From NCBI GenBank assembly GCA_902524045.1, contig CABZBT010000005.1, positions 1-48,018 on the forward strand: a DNA stretch of 48,018 bases, given 5' to 3'. The position numbers and the translations under genes are program-made. The notes under the pieces were generated by a model. The model was given only the letters and a program-made list of their open reading frames with translations, was not told the DNA's origin and did no database searches. Positions within the stretch are counted from its first letter, which is position 1. Every line of letters begins with the position of its first letter. Shown here in pieces: positions 1 through 7,405 of the stretch. This DNA comes from an uncultured Pelagibacteraceae bacterium (lineage in GTDB: Bacteria > Pseudomonadota > Alphaproteobacteria > Pelagibacterales > Pelagibacteraceae).

Positions 1-294
1 TTTTTGGAATTGCTTTTTGCGGGTTATTTCCATTAGCAGGCATAGGCATCAATTCATTCTCACCTAAAATTCTAGCTACTCTTGTTGTAGGTTGTGCACC
101 TTGACCAAGCCAGTATTTTATTCTCTCAGCCTCTAATCCAATTCTCTCCTTTTTTTCTTTTGGTAACAACGGATTAAAAAAACCTACTTTCTCTATAAAT
201 CTACCATCTCTAGCAAATCGACTATCAGCTACAACAACTTTATAAACAGGCCTCTTTTTTGTTCCACCTCTAGATAATCTTAATTTTAACATTT
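1..294 (-). CDS. rpsP: 30S ribosomal protein S16 (C-terminus cut by window edge)
   Basis: S16 is a small-subunit ribosomal protein needed for 30S assembly. The minus-strand frame opening at the ATG at 292-294 begins [20 protein letters not shown], followed by the [20 protein letters not shown] stretch typical of S16, and runs open to base 1, giving 98 residues. It starts 10 bases after the ffh stop on the same strand, so ffh-rpsP is very likely one transcript, an arrangement usual in bacteria (ffh-rpsP-rimM-trmD). A short purine stretch (AAAGGAGAG) just upstream of the ATG is a good ribosome-binding site. Identity is confident; only the C-terminal end is unseen. Confidence 0.97.
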
Positions 295-304
295 ACTCTC
301 CTTT

Positions 305-1663
305 TTATTTTAATTGATTAAATAATTCTGGAGGTATTCCTTTATCAGACATACCTTTCAGATTTCCTTTTGACATCTTCTTCATCATCTCGGACATCAT
401 TTTAAATTGTTTTAACAATTTATTGATAGTGGCTGGATCAGTTCCTGAACCATTAGCAATTCTTTTTTTTCTAGAACCATCAATTATTTTTGGGTTCTCT
501 CTTTCTTTTTTGGTCATTGATAAAATTATAGCCTCATTTTTTGTAATAACACTCTCATCAATGCCCGCTGCATCCATTTGAGATTTAACCTTTGAAACTC
601 CTGGCATGAAAGACATGATACCTTCGATCCCTCCCATTTTTTTCATTTGTCTCAGTTGCGTTAAATAATCTTGCATAGAGAATTGTCCTTTTTTTAAATT
701 TTCCTCTGTTTTTTTTAAATTTTCTTCCCCAAGATCTTGGGTTGCTTTTTCAACAAGAGAAACAATATCTCCCATCCCAAGAATTCTATTTGCAATTCTA
801 TCTGGGTGAAAAACTTCAAGATTTTCAATCTTTTCTCCAATACCTAAAAATTTAATTGGAACCTGTGAAACAAATTTCATACTTACAGCAGCTCCGCCTC
901 TCGCATCACCATCTGCTCTTGTTAAAATAATTCCAGATAAATTTACTGTATTATTAAATTCTTTTGCTACTGATGCAGCTACTTGTCCAGTAAGCGAGTC
1001 AGCAACTAAAAAAGTCTCTGCCGGTTTGATGATATTTTCAATTTGTTTAATTTCACTCATCATCTGCAAATCTATTTGTGTTCTACCGGCGGTATCGAAT
1101 AATATTATATCTGCACCATTCAAGTTTGCTGCACTAATTGCTCTTTGACAAATATCACTGGGTTGTTGATCCTCAATTATTGGGAGAGTTAATATATTAT
1201 TTTGTTCACCCAAAGATTTTAACTGCTCTTGAGCAGCTGGTCTGTAAATATCTAAGCTGACCATCATTACTTTCTTTTTTTTTGTATTCTCTAAATATCT
1301 TGCAAGCTTAGCAGTAGTTGTTGTTTTACCAGAACCTTGTAACCCGACCAGCATCATTGGCACTGGTGGAACTGCCTTTAAATTTACATCATTATTTTTT
1401 TCACCTAATAGATTAACTAATTCATCATAAACAATTTTTACTACCATATCACCAGGTGAGGTTGATCTAATAATTTCTTGACCTAATGCTTTTGGTTTAA
1501 TCTTTTCAATAAAATCTTTAGCAACTTCAAGAGACACATCAGCTTCTAATAAAGCTTGTCTTATTCCTCTCAATCCTTCATCAACCTGATTTTCATCAAG
1601 TGATGGAGCTTTTTTTAGAGAGGAAAAAACTTCCTCAAATTTATTTGTTAAATTTTCAAACAT
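305..1663 (-). CDS. ffh: Signal recognition particle protein Ffh (SRP54)
   Basis: Ffh is the GTPase and signal-peptide-binding protein of the signal recognition particle, which brings ribosomes making membrane proteins to FtsY at the membrane. The frame has the N domain, the P-loop GLQGSGKTTTT, DTAGR, the TRADGDARGGAA segment and a Met-rich M domain ending in the GSGTDPATINKLLKQFKMM signature. I place the start at the ATG at 1661-1663 (MFENLTNKFEEVF), the family's usual beginning, giving 452 residues; the frame stays open nine codons further upstream, but that part overlaps the structured leader. rpsP follows 10 bases downstream. Its receptor gene ftsY lies on the other side, transcribed divergently. 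Confidence 0.97.
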   Translation of the reverse strand: MFENLTNKFEEVFSSLKKAPSLDENQVDEGLRGIRQALLEADVSLEVAKDFIEKIKPKALGQEIIRSTSPGDMVVKIVYDELVNLLGEKNNDVNLKAVPPVPMMLVGLQGSGKTTTTAKLARYLENTKKKKVMMVSLDIYRPAAQEQLKSLGEQNNILTLPIIEDQQPSDICQRAISAANLNGADIILFDTAGRTQIDLQMMSEIKQIENIIKPAETFLVADSLTGQVAASVAKEFNNTVNLSGIILTRADGDARGGAAVSMKFVSQVPIKFLGIGEKIENLEVFHPDRIANRILGMGDIVSLVEKATQDLGEENLKKTEENLKKGQFSMQDYLTQLRQMKKMGGIEGIMSFMPGVSKVKSQMDAAGIDESVITKNEAIILSMTKKERENPKIIDGSRKKRIANGSGTDPATINKLLKQFKMMSEMMKKMSKGNLKGMSDKGIPPELFNQLK

Positions 1664-1666
1664 ATT

Positions 1667-1775
1667 TATTACACACAGCAGTAATCGCACTAGTGGGCGA
1701 ACCCTCGCTGACTAGTGTCGATCTCTTTGTTTCCAAAGACACCGCAAATTTAATGTTTTTGCGGAAACTGCCACA
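1667..1775 (-). ncRNA. Structured multi-hairpin leader RNA upstream of ffh
   Basis: Read on the minus strand, this gap folds into a closed multi-branch structure. A closing helix pairs 1767-1772 (GGCAGU) with 1677-1682 (ACUGCU), extendable by wobble pairs. Inside it are three hairpins. Hairpin A pairs 1758-1764 with 1742-1748 (CCGCAAA/UUUGCGG). Hairpin B is CUUUG-GAAA-CAAAG (1725-1738), closed by a GNRA tetraloop. Hairpin C pairs 1711-1717 with 1688-1694 (CACUAGU/ACUAGUG) and contains an inner GCGA/UCGC helix. The closing helix ends 13 bases before the ffh ATG and no clear Shine-Dalgarno is present, so the fold could control ffh translation, or could be a separate small RNA. The SRP RNA core sequence is not visible. 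I recall, without being able to verify it, that a conserved RNA motif near ffh has been catalogued in SAR11. Confidence 0.65.
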
Positions 1776-1776
1776 A

Positions 1777-1802
1777 ACTATAATAGAGGTTCAAAAAGTC
1801 AA
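1777..1802 (-). promoter_or_regulatory. Putative promoter of the ffh leader RNA
   Basis: On the minus strand the sequence has TATTAT (1785-1780), overlapping TATAGT (1782-1777), and TTGACT (1802-1797) upstream. A start point 6-8 bases past the -10 would fall almost exactly at the first base of the closing helix of the structured leader, which supports a real -10. The spacing to TTGACT (11-14 bases) is too short for a standard -35, so the -35 assignment is uncertain. Confidence 0.4.
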
Positions 1803-1824
1803 TAAATAAGTTTAATAACTATAT

Positions 1825-2649
1825 ATGGACATCAAAGCTTTTAAAATGGACGGATTGGGTAATGATTTTGTGATAATCGATAATAGAGAAAAAATTACCA
1901 ATTTGACAAAGGATCAGATAATTAAAATTTGTGACAGAAATTTTATTGGCTGTGATCAACTAATATTTATTGAACCGGATAGTTCTGCGGATGCAAGTTT
2001 AAGATTTTTTAATTCAGATGGAGGAGAGTCTGGAGCATGTGGAAATGGAACTAGATGTGTTGCAAATTTGATTTCAAACGAAAAAAATAACAAGTCAATA
2101 ATTTTAAATACGCTATCTGGAAAATTAAAATCTGAAATTTTAGGAAAAAAAATTGTTACAACAGAAATTGGTAAAGCAAAATTAAAATGGGATGAAATAC
2201 CTTTATCAAAAGAAATGGATACAATAAACTTAAATATCAAAATTATTGATACAAATAATAATGAGTACTTAGGTGGCACTGCAATTAATGTGGGTAACCC
2301 ACATATTGTTTTTTTCGTTAAAAGGATTGAGGATTTCAATATAGAGAAAATTGGCCCTGAGATAGAAAATCATGAAATCTTCCCAGAGAAATGTAACGTA
2401 ACGATTGCGCAAATTTATAATAAAAATTTGATCAAAGTAAAAGTTTGGGAAAGAGGAGTTGGTCTTACTAAAGCTTGCGGAACTGCAGCGTGTGCTACAG
2501 CATATGCAGGTAAATTAAATAATCTTACAGAAAATAAAACTGATATAGAGTTTGCAACTGGAAAATTATCAATTTCTATAGATGAAAATAACTCTATTCA
2601 CATGAAAGGACCTGTTTCAAATATTAAAGGAATAAATATAAAATTGTAA
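1825..2649 (+). CDS. dapF: Diaminopimelate epimerase
   Basis: DapF interconverts LL- and meso-diaminopimelate, the last step before lysine and peptidoglycan precursors. The two catalytic cysteines are visible in ESGACGNGTRCVA (about residue 73) and LTKACGTAACATA (about residue 219), with the ends KMDGLGNDFV and the GNPHIVFFV segment as expected. At 274 residues it is of normal length. Its stop overlaps the ftsY start as TAATG (2647-2651), so the two are translationally coupled. It is divergent from ffh across the structured RNA region. Confidence 0.97.
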   Translation: MDIKAFKMDGLGNDFVIIDNREKITNLTKDQIIKICDRNFIGCDQLIFIEPDSSADASLRFFNSDGGESGACGNGTRCVANLISNEKNNKSIILNTLSGKLKSEILGKKIVTTEIGKAKLKWDEIPLSKEMDTINLNIKIIDTNNNEYLGGTAINVGNPHIVFFVKRIEDFNIEKIGPEIENHEIFPEKCNVTIAQIYNKNLIKVKVWERGVGLTKACGTAACATAYAGKLNNLTENKTDIEFATGKLSISIDENNSIHMKGPVSNIKGINIKL

Positions 2650-3565
2650 TGGGAATCTTTGATAAATTTAAAATCGGATTTAAAAAAAGTGCATCAGCGA
2701 TTACATCTGGACTTAAAGAAATAATTGTCAAAAAAGAAATTAATGACGAAAATTTAAATAAAATTGAGGAATTTTTAATTCAATCAGATGTGGGGGTTGA
2801 AGCTGCCTCTGAAATAAAAGAAATAATTTCTAGAAAAAAATTGATCCAAATAAAGATCTACCTAAAGAGATAAACTCTATTTTAAAAGAATACATAATTT
2901 CTTTGATGAAACCTTTGGAAAATAAATCCTTTTTCAAGAAAAAGGAGAAGCTTAATGCAACGTTAATTTCTGGTGTGAACGGTGTTGGAAAAACAACAAC
3001 TATCGGTAAAATTGGAAAGATATTAAAGAACAACGGCAGTAAAGTCATATTTGCAGCTTCAGATACATTTCGTGCCGCTGCAATTGAACAACTAGAAAAT
3101 TGGGCAAGTAAAGTAGATGTTCAAATAGTAAAATCATCTCAAGGAGCTGATCCCGCCTCAGTTGCTTTTAAGGCTGTGGATGAAGCTATTAAAAATAATT
3201 TTGATCAAGTCTTAATAGATACTGCGGGAAGACTCCAAAATAAAAAAAATTTAATGGAAGAATATAAAAAGATAGCAAATGTCACAAAAAAAATAGATCC
3301 CAACGCACCTCATAATGTTATCTTAGTTTTAGATGCAACCTCAGGACAAAATGTATTAAATCAAGTCGAAGAATTTAATAAAATCATTCCAATAACAGGT
3401 ATCGTGATGACAAAATTAGATGGTACAGCCAAGGGAGGAATTTTGTTAGCGCTAGCAAAAAAATACGAAATTCCAATTATTGCGCTAGGTTTGGGTGAAA
3501 AAGAAGACGACTTACAGTTGTTCGAAGCAGAAAAATTTGCCGAGGCTTTTACTCAAATTAATTGA
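2649..3565 (+). CDS. ftsY: SRP receptor GTPase FtsY, reading frame broken by one base
   Basis: FtsY is the membrane-side receptor GTPase that docks with Ffh. The N domain is read in one frame from the ATG at 2649 (MGIFDKFKIGFKKSASAITS) to a stop at 2871-2873. The remaining N domain and the entire G domain lie in the -1 frame, ending at 3565. The G domain has SGVNGVGKTTTIGKIG, SDTFRAAAIEQL, DTAGRLQ and TKLDGTAKGG. The switch falls in an A7 run at 2834-2840; with one more A the frame reads straight through as a normal, compact FtsY of about 305 residues without the acidic A domain. The gene is essential, so either this is a homopolymer error or the frame is restored by slippage. An internal ATG at 2903 would give only the G domain. 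Its 3' end overlaps the convergent gene at 3558 by 8 bases. Confidence 0.9.
2834..2840 (+). other. A7 slippery heptamer at the ftsY frame break
   Basis: The upstream frame reads AGA AAA AAA TTG, so the run presents the classic A AAA AAA heptamer in phase. A -1 slip makes the next codon ATT, followed by GAT CCA AAT AAA GAT, exactly the continuing FtsY frame. RNA polymerase slippage adding one A would have the same effect, as would correcting a missing base in the assembly. Confidence 0.7.
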
Positions 3566-4121
3566 TTAAATTGCTAGAGATCAAAGGTTTATAGATATTA
3601 CATTTATAATTATCATCAAATTTATAATGACCACAATCTTTAGAAAATGAGGAGATTATAAAGTCGAATTTACCGGTGGTAGGATAAAGTTCTAGTTTTT
3701 TACTGGTGATATCATATTTAAAATTAGCATTTAAACTTTTCACGGCGCTAATCATTACTAATGTTTTGTCATCTTTTAATAAATAATATGCAAAATCATC
3801 TGGAAAGACTGGAAAATCATATTCTTGCAAAAAATATTTTGCTTTTGAAGGAAACCACTCGTAAGAAATTAAAGGTGAGGAAGACTTTGTTAAATGATTA
3901 TATATATAAAGATCTTTTGGATAATCATTTATATAATTATTATTTTCGCCTCTAGCTAGAATAGATTTTTCTCTTCCTTTAAAATATAAACTAAACTCTT
4001 TGTTGTGTGAGTCCATATGATCTATGTGAAATAAATCATCTGGTTCAAAAAAATCATCTTGTGAATAAGCATTCGCAATAAAAATAAATATTGCAATAAA
4101 TAAAAAAGGTAATCTTTTCAT
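3558..4121 (-). CDS. Secreted protein of unknown function
   Basis: I do not recognise this 187-residue protein. It begins with a clear signal peptide: MKRLP, then a hydrophobic stretch and a likely cleavage after NAYS near residue 20. The mature part starts acidic (QDDFFEPDDLFHIDHMD), contains many aromatic residues and lysines, and has two cysteines near the C-terminus (about residues 163 and 169). That pattern suggests a small periplasmic or outer-surface protein, possibly with one disulfide. It is convergent with ftsY and overlaps its end by 8 bases. No membrane anchor beyond the signal peptide is visible. Confidence 0.75.
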   Translation of the reverse strand: MKRLPFLFIAIFIFIANAYSQDDFFEPDDLFHIDHMDSHNKEFSLYFKGREKSILARGENNNYINDYPKDLYIYNHLTKSSSPLISYEWFPSKAKYFLQEYDFPVFPDDFAYYLLKDDKTLVMISAVKSLNANFKYDITSKKLELYPTTGKFDFIISSFSKDCGHYKFDDNYKCNIYKPLISSNLIN

Positions 4122-4170
4122 TATCTTTTAATAAAATTAAATTCTGAGTTATATTTGTTGAGATTGTGGC

Positions 4171-4989
4171 TTAATTTAAACTTTTAATAAACGAATTAAG
4201 AGCTTTAACAAGGTTTTCATCATACTCCATCATATGATTGTCATGTTTTGTGAAATAAGAATATTTTGGTTCATTTGCTTTTTCATACATTTTTTTTCCC
4301 ATAAAAAATGGAACTATTTGGTCAGCTTCACCATGCATTATTAAAATTGGAATTTTTATATTTTGAATTTTGCTTTTATTATCAAATTTATCTTTCAATA
4401 ATAATCTTACGGGTATGTATGGATAAAACGTTTTTGCTGCATCAATCATAGAAGTAAAAGGAGTTTCCAATATAATACCAGCAAAGTTTTTATTTTGTGA
4501 TAAATGAGTTGCAACGCCAGTTCCTAATGACTCGCCATAAATAACAATATTTTCCTCCTTGACACCTTTGCTAACTAACCAATTTATTCCACTTTTCCCA
4601 TCTTCATAAAGGCCTTTCTCAGATGGTTTTCCTTCATTACCACTAAACCCTCTCCAGGCAATTATTAAAAAGTTAACATCCATTTTATAGAAGTGGTTTA
4701 GTTTATGAATTCTATTTTCAAGAGAACCAGCGTTTCCATGAAAAAATAAAACAGTTTTATATTTTTCTAAGTCTTTTTTATGAAACCAACCCAATAATTC
4801 AATGTTATCATCTGTATTAATTTTTACTTTTTCAATGGGGACTGATATTTGATCACCAGTGTAATTATTTTCGCTCGGATGATATAATAAATTTCTCTGA
4901 TAAAAATATAAAAAAACTATGATTAAAAAATAAACAAAAATAATTATTTGAAAAAATAACAACAAATTATTCCTATACTTTTTCAACAT
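4171..4989 (-). CDS. Membrane-anchored alpha/beta hydrolase (Bem46/YfhR-like)
   Basis: This 272-residue serine hydrolase has one N-terminal transmembrane segment (about residues 8-30) followed by YQRNLLYHPSENNY, a usual opening of the Bem46-type family. Expected active-site pieces are all present: the oxyanion HGNAGS, the nucleophile elbow YGESLGTG (about residue 152), the acid in HGEADQIVP (about residue 221), and the histidine in KHDNHMM (about residue 252). The hydrolase domain is probably periplasmic; the substrate cannot be told from sequence. Its first 17 bases overlap the end of the upstream DMT transporter gene, so the two are likely co-transcribed. Confidence 0.88.
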   Translation of the reverse strand: MLKKYRNNLLLFFQIIIFVYFLIIVFLYFYQRNLLYHPSENNYTGDQISVPIEKVKINTDDNIELLGWFHKKDLEKYKTVLFFHGNAGSLENRIHKLNHFYKMDVNFLIIAWRGFSGNEGKPSEKGLYEDGKSGINWLVSKGVKEENIVIYGESLGTGVATHLSQNKNFAGIILETPFTSMIDAAKTFYPYIPVRLLLKDKFDNKSKIQNIKIPILIMHGEADQIVPFFMGKKMYEKANEPKYSYFTKHDNHMMEYDENLVKALNSFIKSLN

Positions 4990-5878
4990 CTTTTTTCTTT
5001 GCTAGGTATATGCCAAAAAACACTAAGATCGTCCCAATGAAATGATAATTTTCAAATTTTTCATCAAATAAAAAATACCCATAAATTGCTCCATATACTG
5101 TAAAAACATAAAGAGTGAAACCTGTTAAAGATGCACCTAATTTTTTTTGAGCAAGAGTATAAAGTGTAAAAGCTATTATTCCTGGGGAGATGGCAGCAAA
5201 AATTACCCAAAAATAAAATTCAGGTATAAAAGCTGTATGTTTATAAAATATCTCCTCGCCAATATAAAATGGTAATAAACTTAAAGCTCCAAAAAATGAT
5301 ATTAAAGTGAATCTTTCAAAAATTTTAAGTTCTGAACTCCAGTAAAATAAATAAATAGAATATAATGCCCATCCGATTGCAGCAGCCAACATCCATAAAT
5401 CACCAATCGTAAATTGTAAATTAATTAATAAATTTAAATCTCCTTTTATAATGATTGTAAAAACTCCTATTAAACATGCAATTAATCCAATTATTTTTGT
5501 GAAATTTACTTTTTCATGAAAGAAAAAGTAAGAAATCAAAATTATGAATACTGGTGATGATGTATAAATAATTCCCATATTAGTTACAGTTGTGGTTTCA
5601 CCTGCTAAAAATGGAAAAGCTCCACATACCCCACATCCCATTGAGCCTAAAAAAAATAATTTTTTATATTCTTTTTTAATAATCTTTAAATTTTTTTTTA
5701 ATGTTATATATGTAAAAGGTAATAATATTAAAAAAACTAGTGTCCATCTCCAAAAAGCTAATGATATTGGAGGTACAAACTCTACACCACCTCTTGCTAC
5801 AACAAGATTACTGGCCATAAAAATTGGCTGAATAAATAATAATGAAAATGAAAAAAAATTTTTTTTCGAACTAGTCAA
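4973..5878 (-). CDS. EamA-family (DMT superfamily) transporter
   Basis: A 301-residue protein with about ten hydrophobic segments arranged as two EamA repeats, typical of drug/metabolite exporters that move amino acids or other small metabolites across the inner membrane. Landmarks are the LAFWRWTLVFLIL segment of the first repeat (about residue 40) and the TLYTLAQKKLGASLTGFTLY segment before the last helices. The start is a TTG (5876-5878), the first plausible start after the upstream small gene, 11 bases beyond that gene's stop; a later ATG (MASNLVVARGG) would remove part of helix 1. It overlaps the hydrolase gene downstream by 17 bases. Substrate unknown. Confidence 0.88.
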   Translation of the reverse strand: MTSSKKNFFSFSLLFIQPIFMASNLVVARGGVEFVPPISLAFWRWTLVFLILLPFTYITLKKNLKIIKKEYKKLFFLGSMGCGVCGAFPFLAGETTTVTNMGIIYTSSPVFIILISYFFFHEKVNFTKIIGLIACLIGVFTIIIKGDLNLLINLQFTIGDLWMLAAAIGWALYSIYLFYWSSELKIFERFTLISFFGALSLLPFYIGEEIFYKHTAFIPEFYFWVIFAAISPGIIAFTLYTLAQKKLGASLTGFTLYVFTVYGAIYGYFLFDEKFENYHFIGTILVFFGIYLAKKKDVEKV

Positions 5879-5889
5879 TTTAATTGAGA

Positions 5890-6066
5890 TTAACTTTTAT
5901 CAAAAAAGGCTTCGTAAATCATCATAATGATAGCAGCGGCCATTAAAATATAAACTGGCAATACATCGAGAAAACCTATCATCATTGATTTAGTAAGCGT
6001 TGTTGCCAAACCAACTAAAAAGAAAACAGCAAACGATAAACCTATTACTGTTGTTATTTTATTCAT
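5890..6066 (-). CDS. Small two-helix membrane protein at the end of the TRAP/amidase operon
   Basis: The ATG at 6064-6066 opens a 58-residue frame (MNKITTVIGLSFAVFFLVGL at the start, ending FFDKS) with two hydrophobic segments, about residues 5-23 and 35-53, separated by a short turn. It begins 4 bases after the amidase stop with AGGA about nine bases upstream of the ATG, so it is probably translated from the same mRNA. I do not recognise the family. Position suggests a small inner-membrane accessory of the transporter/amidase operon, but it could belong with the transporter downstream. Confidence 0.6.
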   Translation of the reverse strand: MNKITTVIGLSFAVFFLVGLATTLTKSMMIGFLDVLPVYILMAAAIIMMIYEAFFDKS

Positions 6067-6070
6067 ACGA

Positions 6071-7399
6071 TTATTCCTGACATTCTTTCTCTAACCATTT
6101 GGCAATACCTAAAAATCTGTGATCGTCATATTTATTACCAATTAATTGAACTCCTAATGGTAAATTATTTTCGCCCTCAAGTAAAGGCAGTGAAATACAT
6201 GGTGTTCCAAGATAAGACCAAACTTTATTAAACTCCGCTGTGCCAGTGCTTTTTAAGCCTTTTGGTGCAACACCGGGGCTGGATGGGGACAAAACCCCAT
6301 GATAATCCTCAAATACTTCCTCATAGGACTCGTAGCTTCTTTTCATAAAATCAATTGCCTCAGCATATTCTTTAGCCGTGTACTTATTCCCGTTTGAAAT
6401 AGCATCCTGCATATATTTAGAAAGTTTTTTTTTATACTTTTTATAATAAATTGAGAAATTATTAGCTAAATCAGTTTCATGAATAATCTGATGATATTTG
6501 TGTATATCTTTGAAATACGATGGAGTATCAAAGATCTCAATATTTTTTTTGAAAGATTTAATAAAATATTCAAAAGCCTCTCTTGATTTTTTATCAATTA
6601 TTTTCCAATGATCAGTTTTATAAAAAATAAACTTAGGCTCAAATATTGGACCTTTTTTTGTTTCTGATAAAATATTTTCTGTTGAGTAGTGAATTGTAGC
6701 TGGGTCATACTTATCTTTTTTAATCAACACTTTCGCTAGCATAGCTACATCTTCAACCTTACGACCAAACATACCAATTTGGTCTAAATTATATGATGTT
6801 CTCAAAACACCATTTCTTGAAATAAGTCCATAGCTTGGTTTGTAACCAACAACTCCACAATAAGATGCTGGTCTAATTACAGATCCACCTGTCTGAGAGC
6901 CAACAGAAGCTGGTGCCATAAAGGAGGCTACAGAAGCAGCCGATCCACTTGATGAACCACCTGGTGTTCTACTTTTATCATGTGGATTTGTGGTTGGCGG
7001 TGGGCCCAAATAAGCAAGTTCTGAAGTTGCTGTTTTGCCCATAACAATTGCTCCTGATGAATGAAGCAAATCAATTATTTCGGCATTTTGTGAATAAGAT
7101 TTACCTTTTCTAATAACGGTTCCACATTCAGTTGGCATATCAACAGTTCCGATTATATCTTTAACTGCTATTGGCACCCCATGGAGAGAACCTGTAGGTT
7201 TACCTGCTCTTCTATGTTCATCTGCTTCAGTTGCTTTTTCTAATAAAACCTTACCATCAAAATGTGCCCAGGCCTTTATATCTTTATCAAACTTTTTTAT
7301 TCTCTCTATATATGTTTCACAAACCTCAACTGATGTAAGTTGACCGCTCTTTATTTCTTTACTCAATTCTTCTAAACTTAAAGAGAATATGTCTGTCAT
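6071..7399 (-). CDS. Amidase (amidase-signature family)
   Basis: A 442-residue amidase-signature enzyme, which hydrolyses C-N amide bonds with a Ser-cisSer-Lys triad. The lysine is in VPIAVKDIIG (about residue 81), and the Gly/Ser-rich signature is at GGSSSGSAASVASF, followed by GSQTGGSVIRPASYCG, where the nucleophilic serine lies (about residues 147-182). It lacks the C-terminal features that mark GatA, and no GatB/GatC lies nearby, so I read it as a catabolic amidase. It follows the TRAP transporter large subunit by 6 bases, which suggests it acts on something the transporter brings in; the actual substrate is unknown. Confidence 0.9.
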   Translation of the reverse strand: MTDIFSLSLEELSKEIKSGQLTSVEVCETYIERIKKFDKDIKAWAHFDGKVLLEKATEADEHRRAGKPTGSLHGVPIAVKDIIGTVDMPTECGTVIRKGKSYSQNAEIIDLLHSSGAIVMGKTATSELAYLGPPPTTNPHDKSRTPGGSSSGSAASVASFMAPASVGSQTGGSVIRPASYCGVVGYKPSYGLISRNGVLRTSYNLDQIGMFGRKVEDVAMLAKVLIKKDKYDPATIHYSTENILSETKKGPIFEPKFIFYKTDHWKIIDKKSREAFEYFIKSFKKNIEIFDTPSYFKDIHKYHQIIHETDLANNFSIYYKKYKKKLSKYMQDAISNGNKYTAKEYAEAIDFMKRSYESYEEVFEDYHGVLSPSSPGVAPKGLKSTGTAEFNKVWSYLGTPCISLPLLEGENNLPLGVQLIGNKYDDHRFLGIAKWLEKECQE

Positions 7400-7405
7400 T
7401 AAAAG

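Noticed and set aside
1667..1775. The ffh leader as the 4.5S SRP RNA, a tmRNA piece or a tRNA
   Set aside because: The SRP RNA core around the GGAA tetraloop and its asymmetric loop is absent, no tmRNA end sequence is present, and the arms do not have tRNA lengths or a proper T-loop.
1600..1809. Plus-strand open frame of 69 codons across the ffh start and leader
   Set aside because: It is antisense to ffh and to the structured RNA, has no ribosome site and no recognisable protein features.
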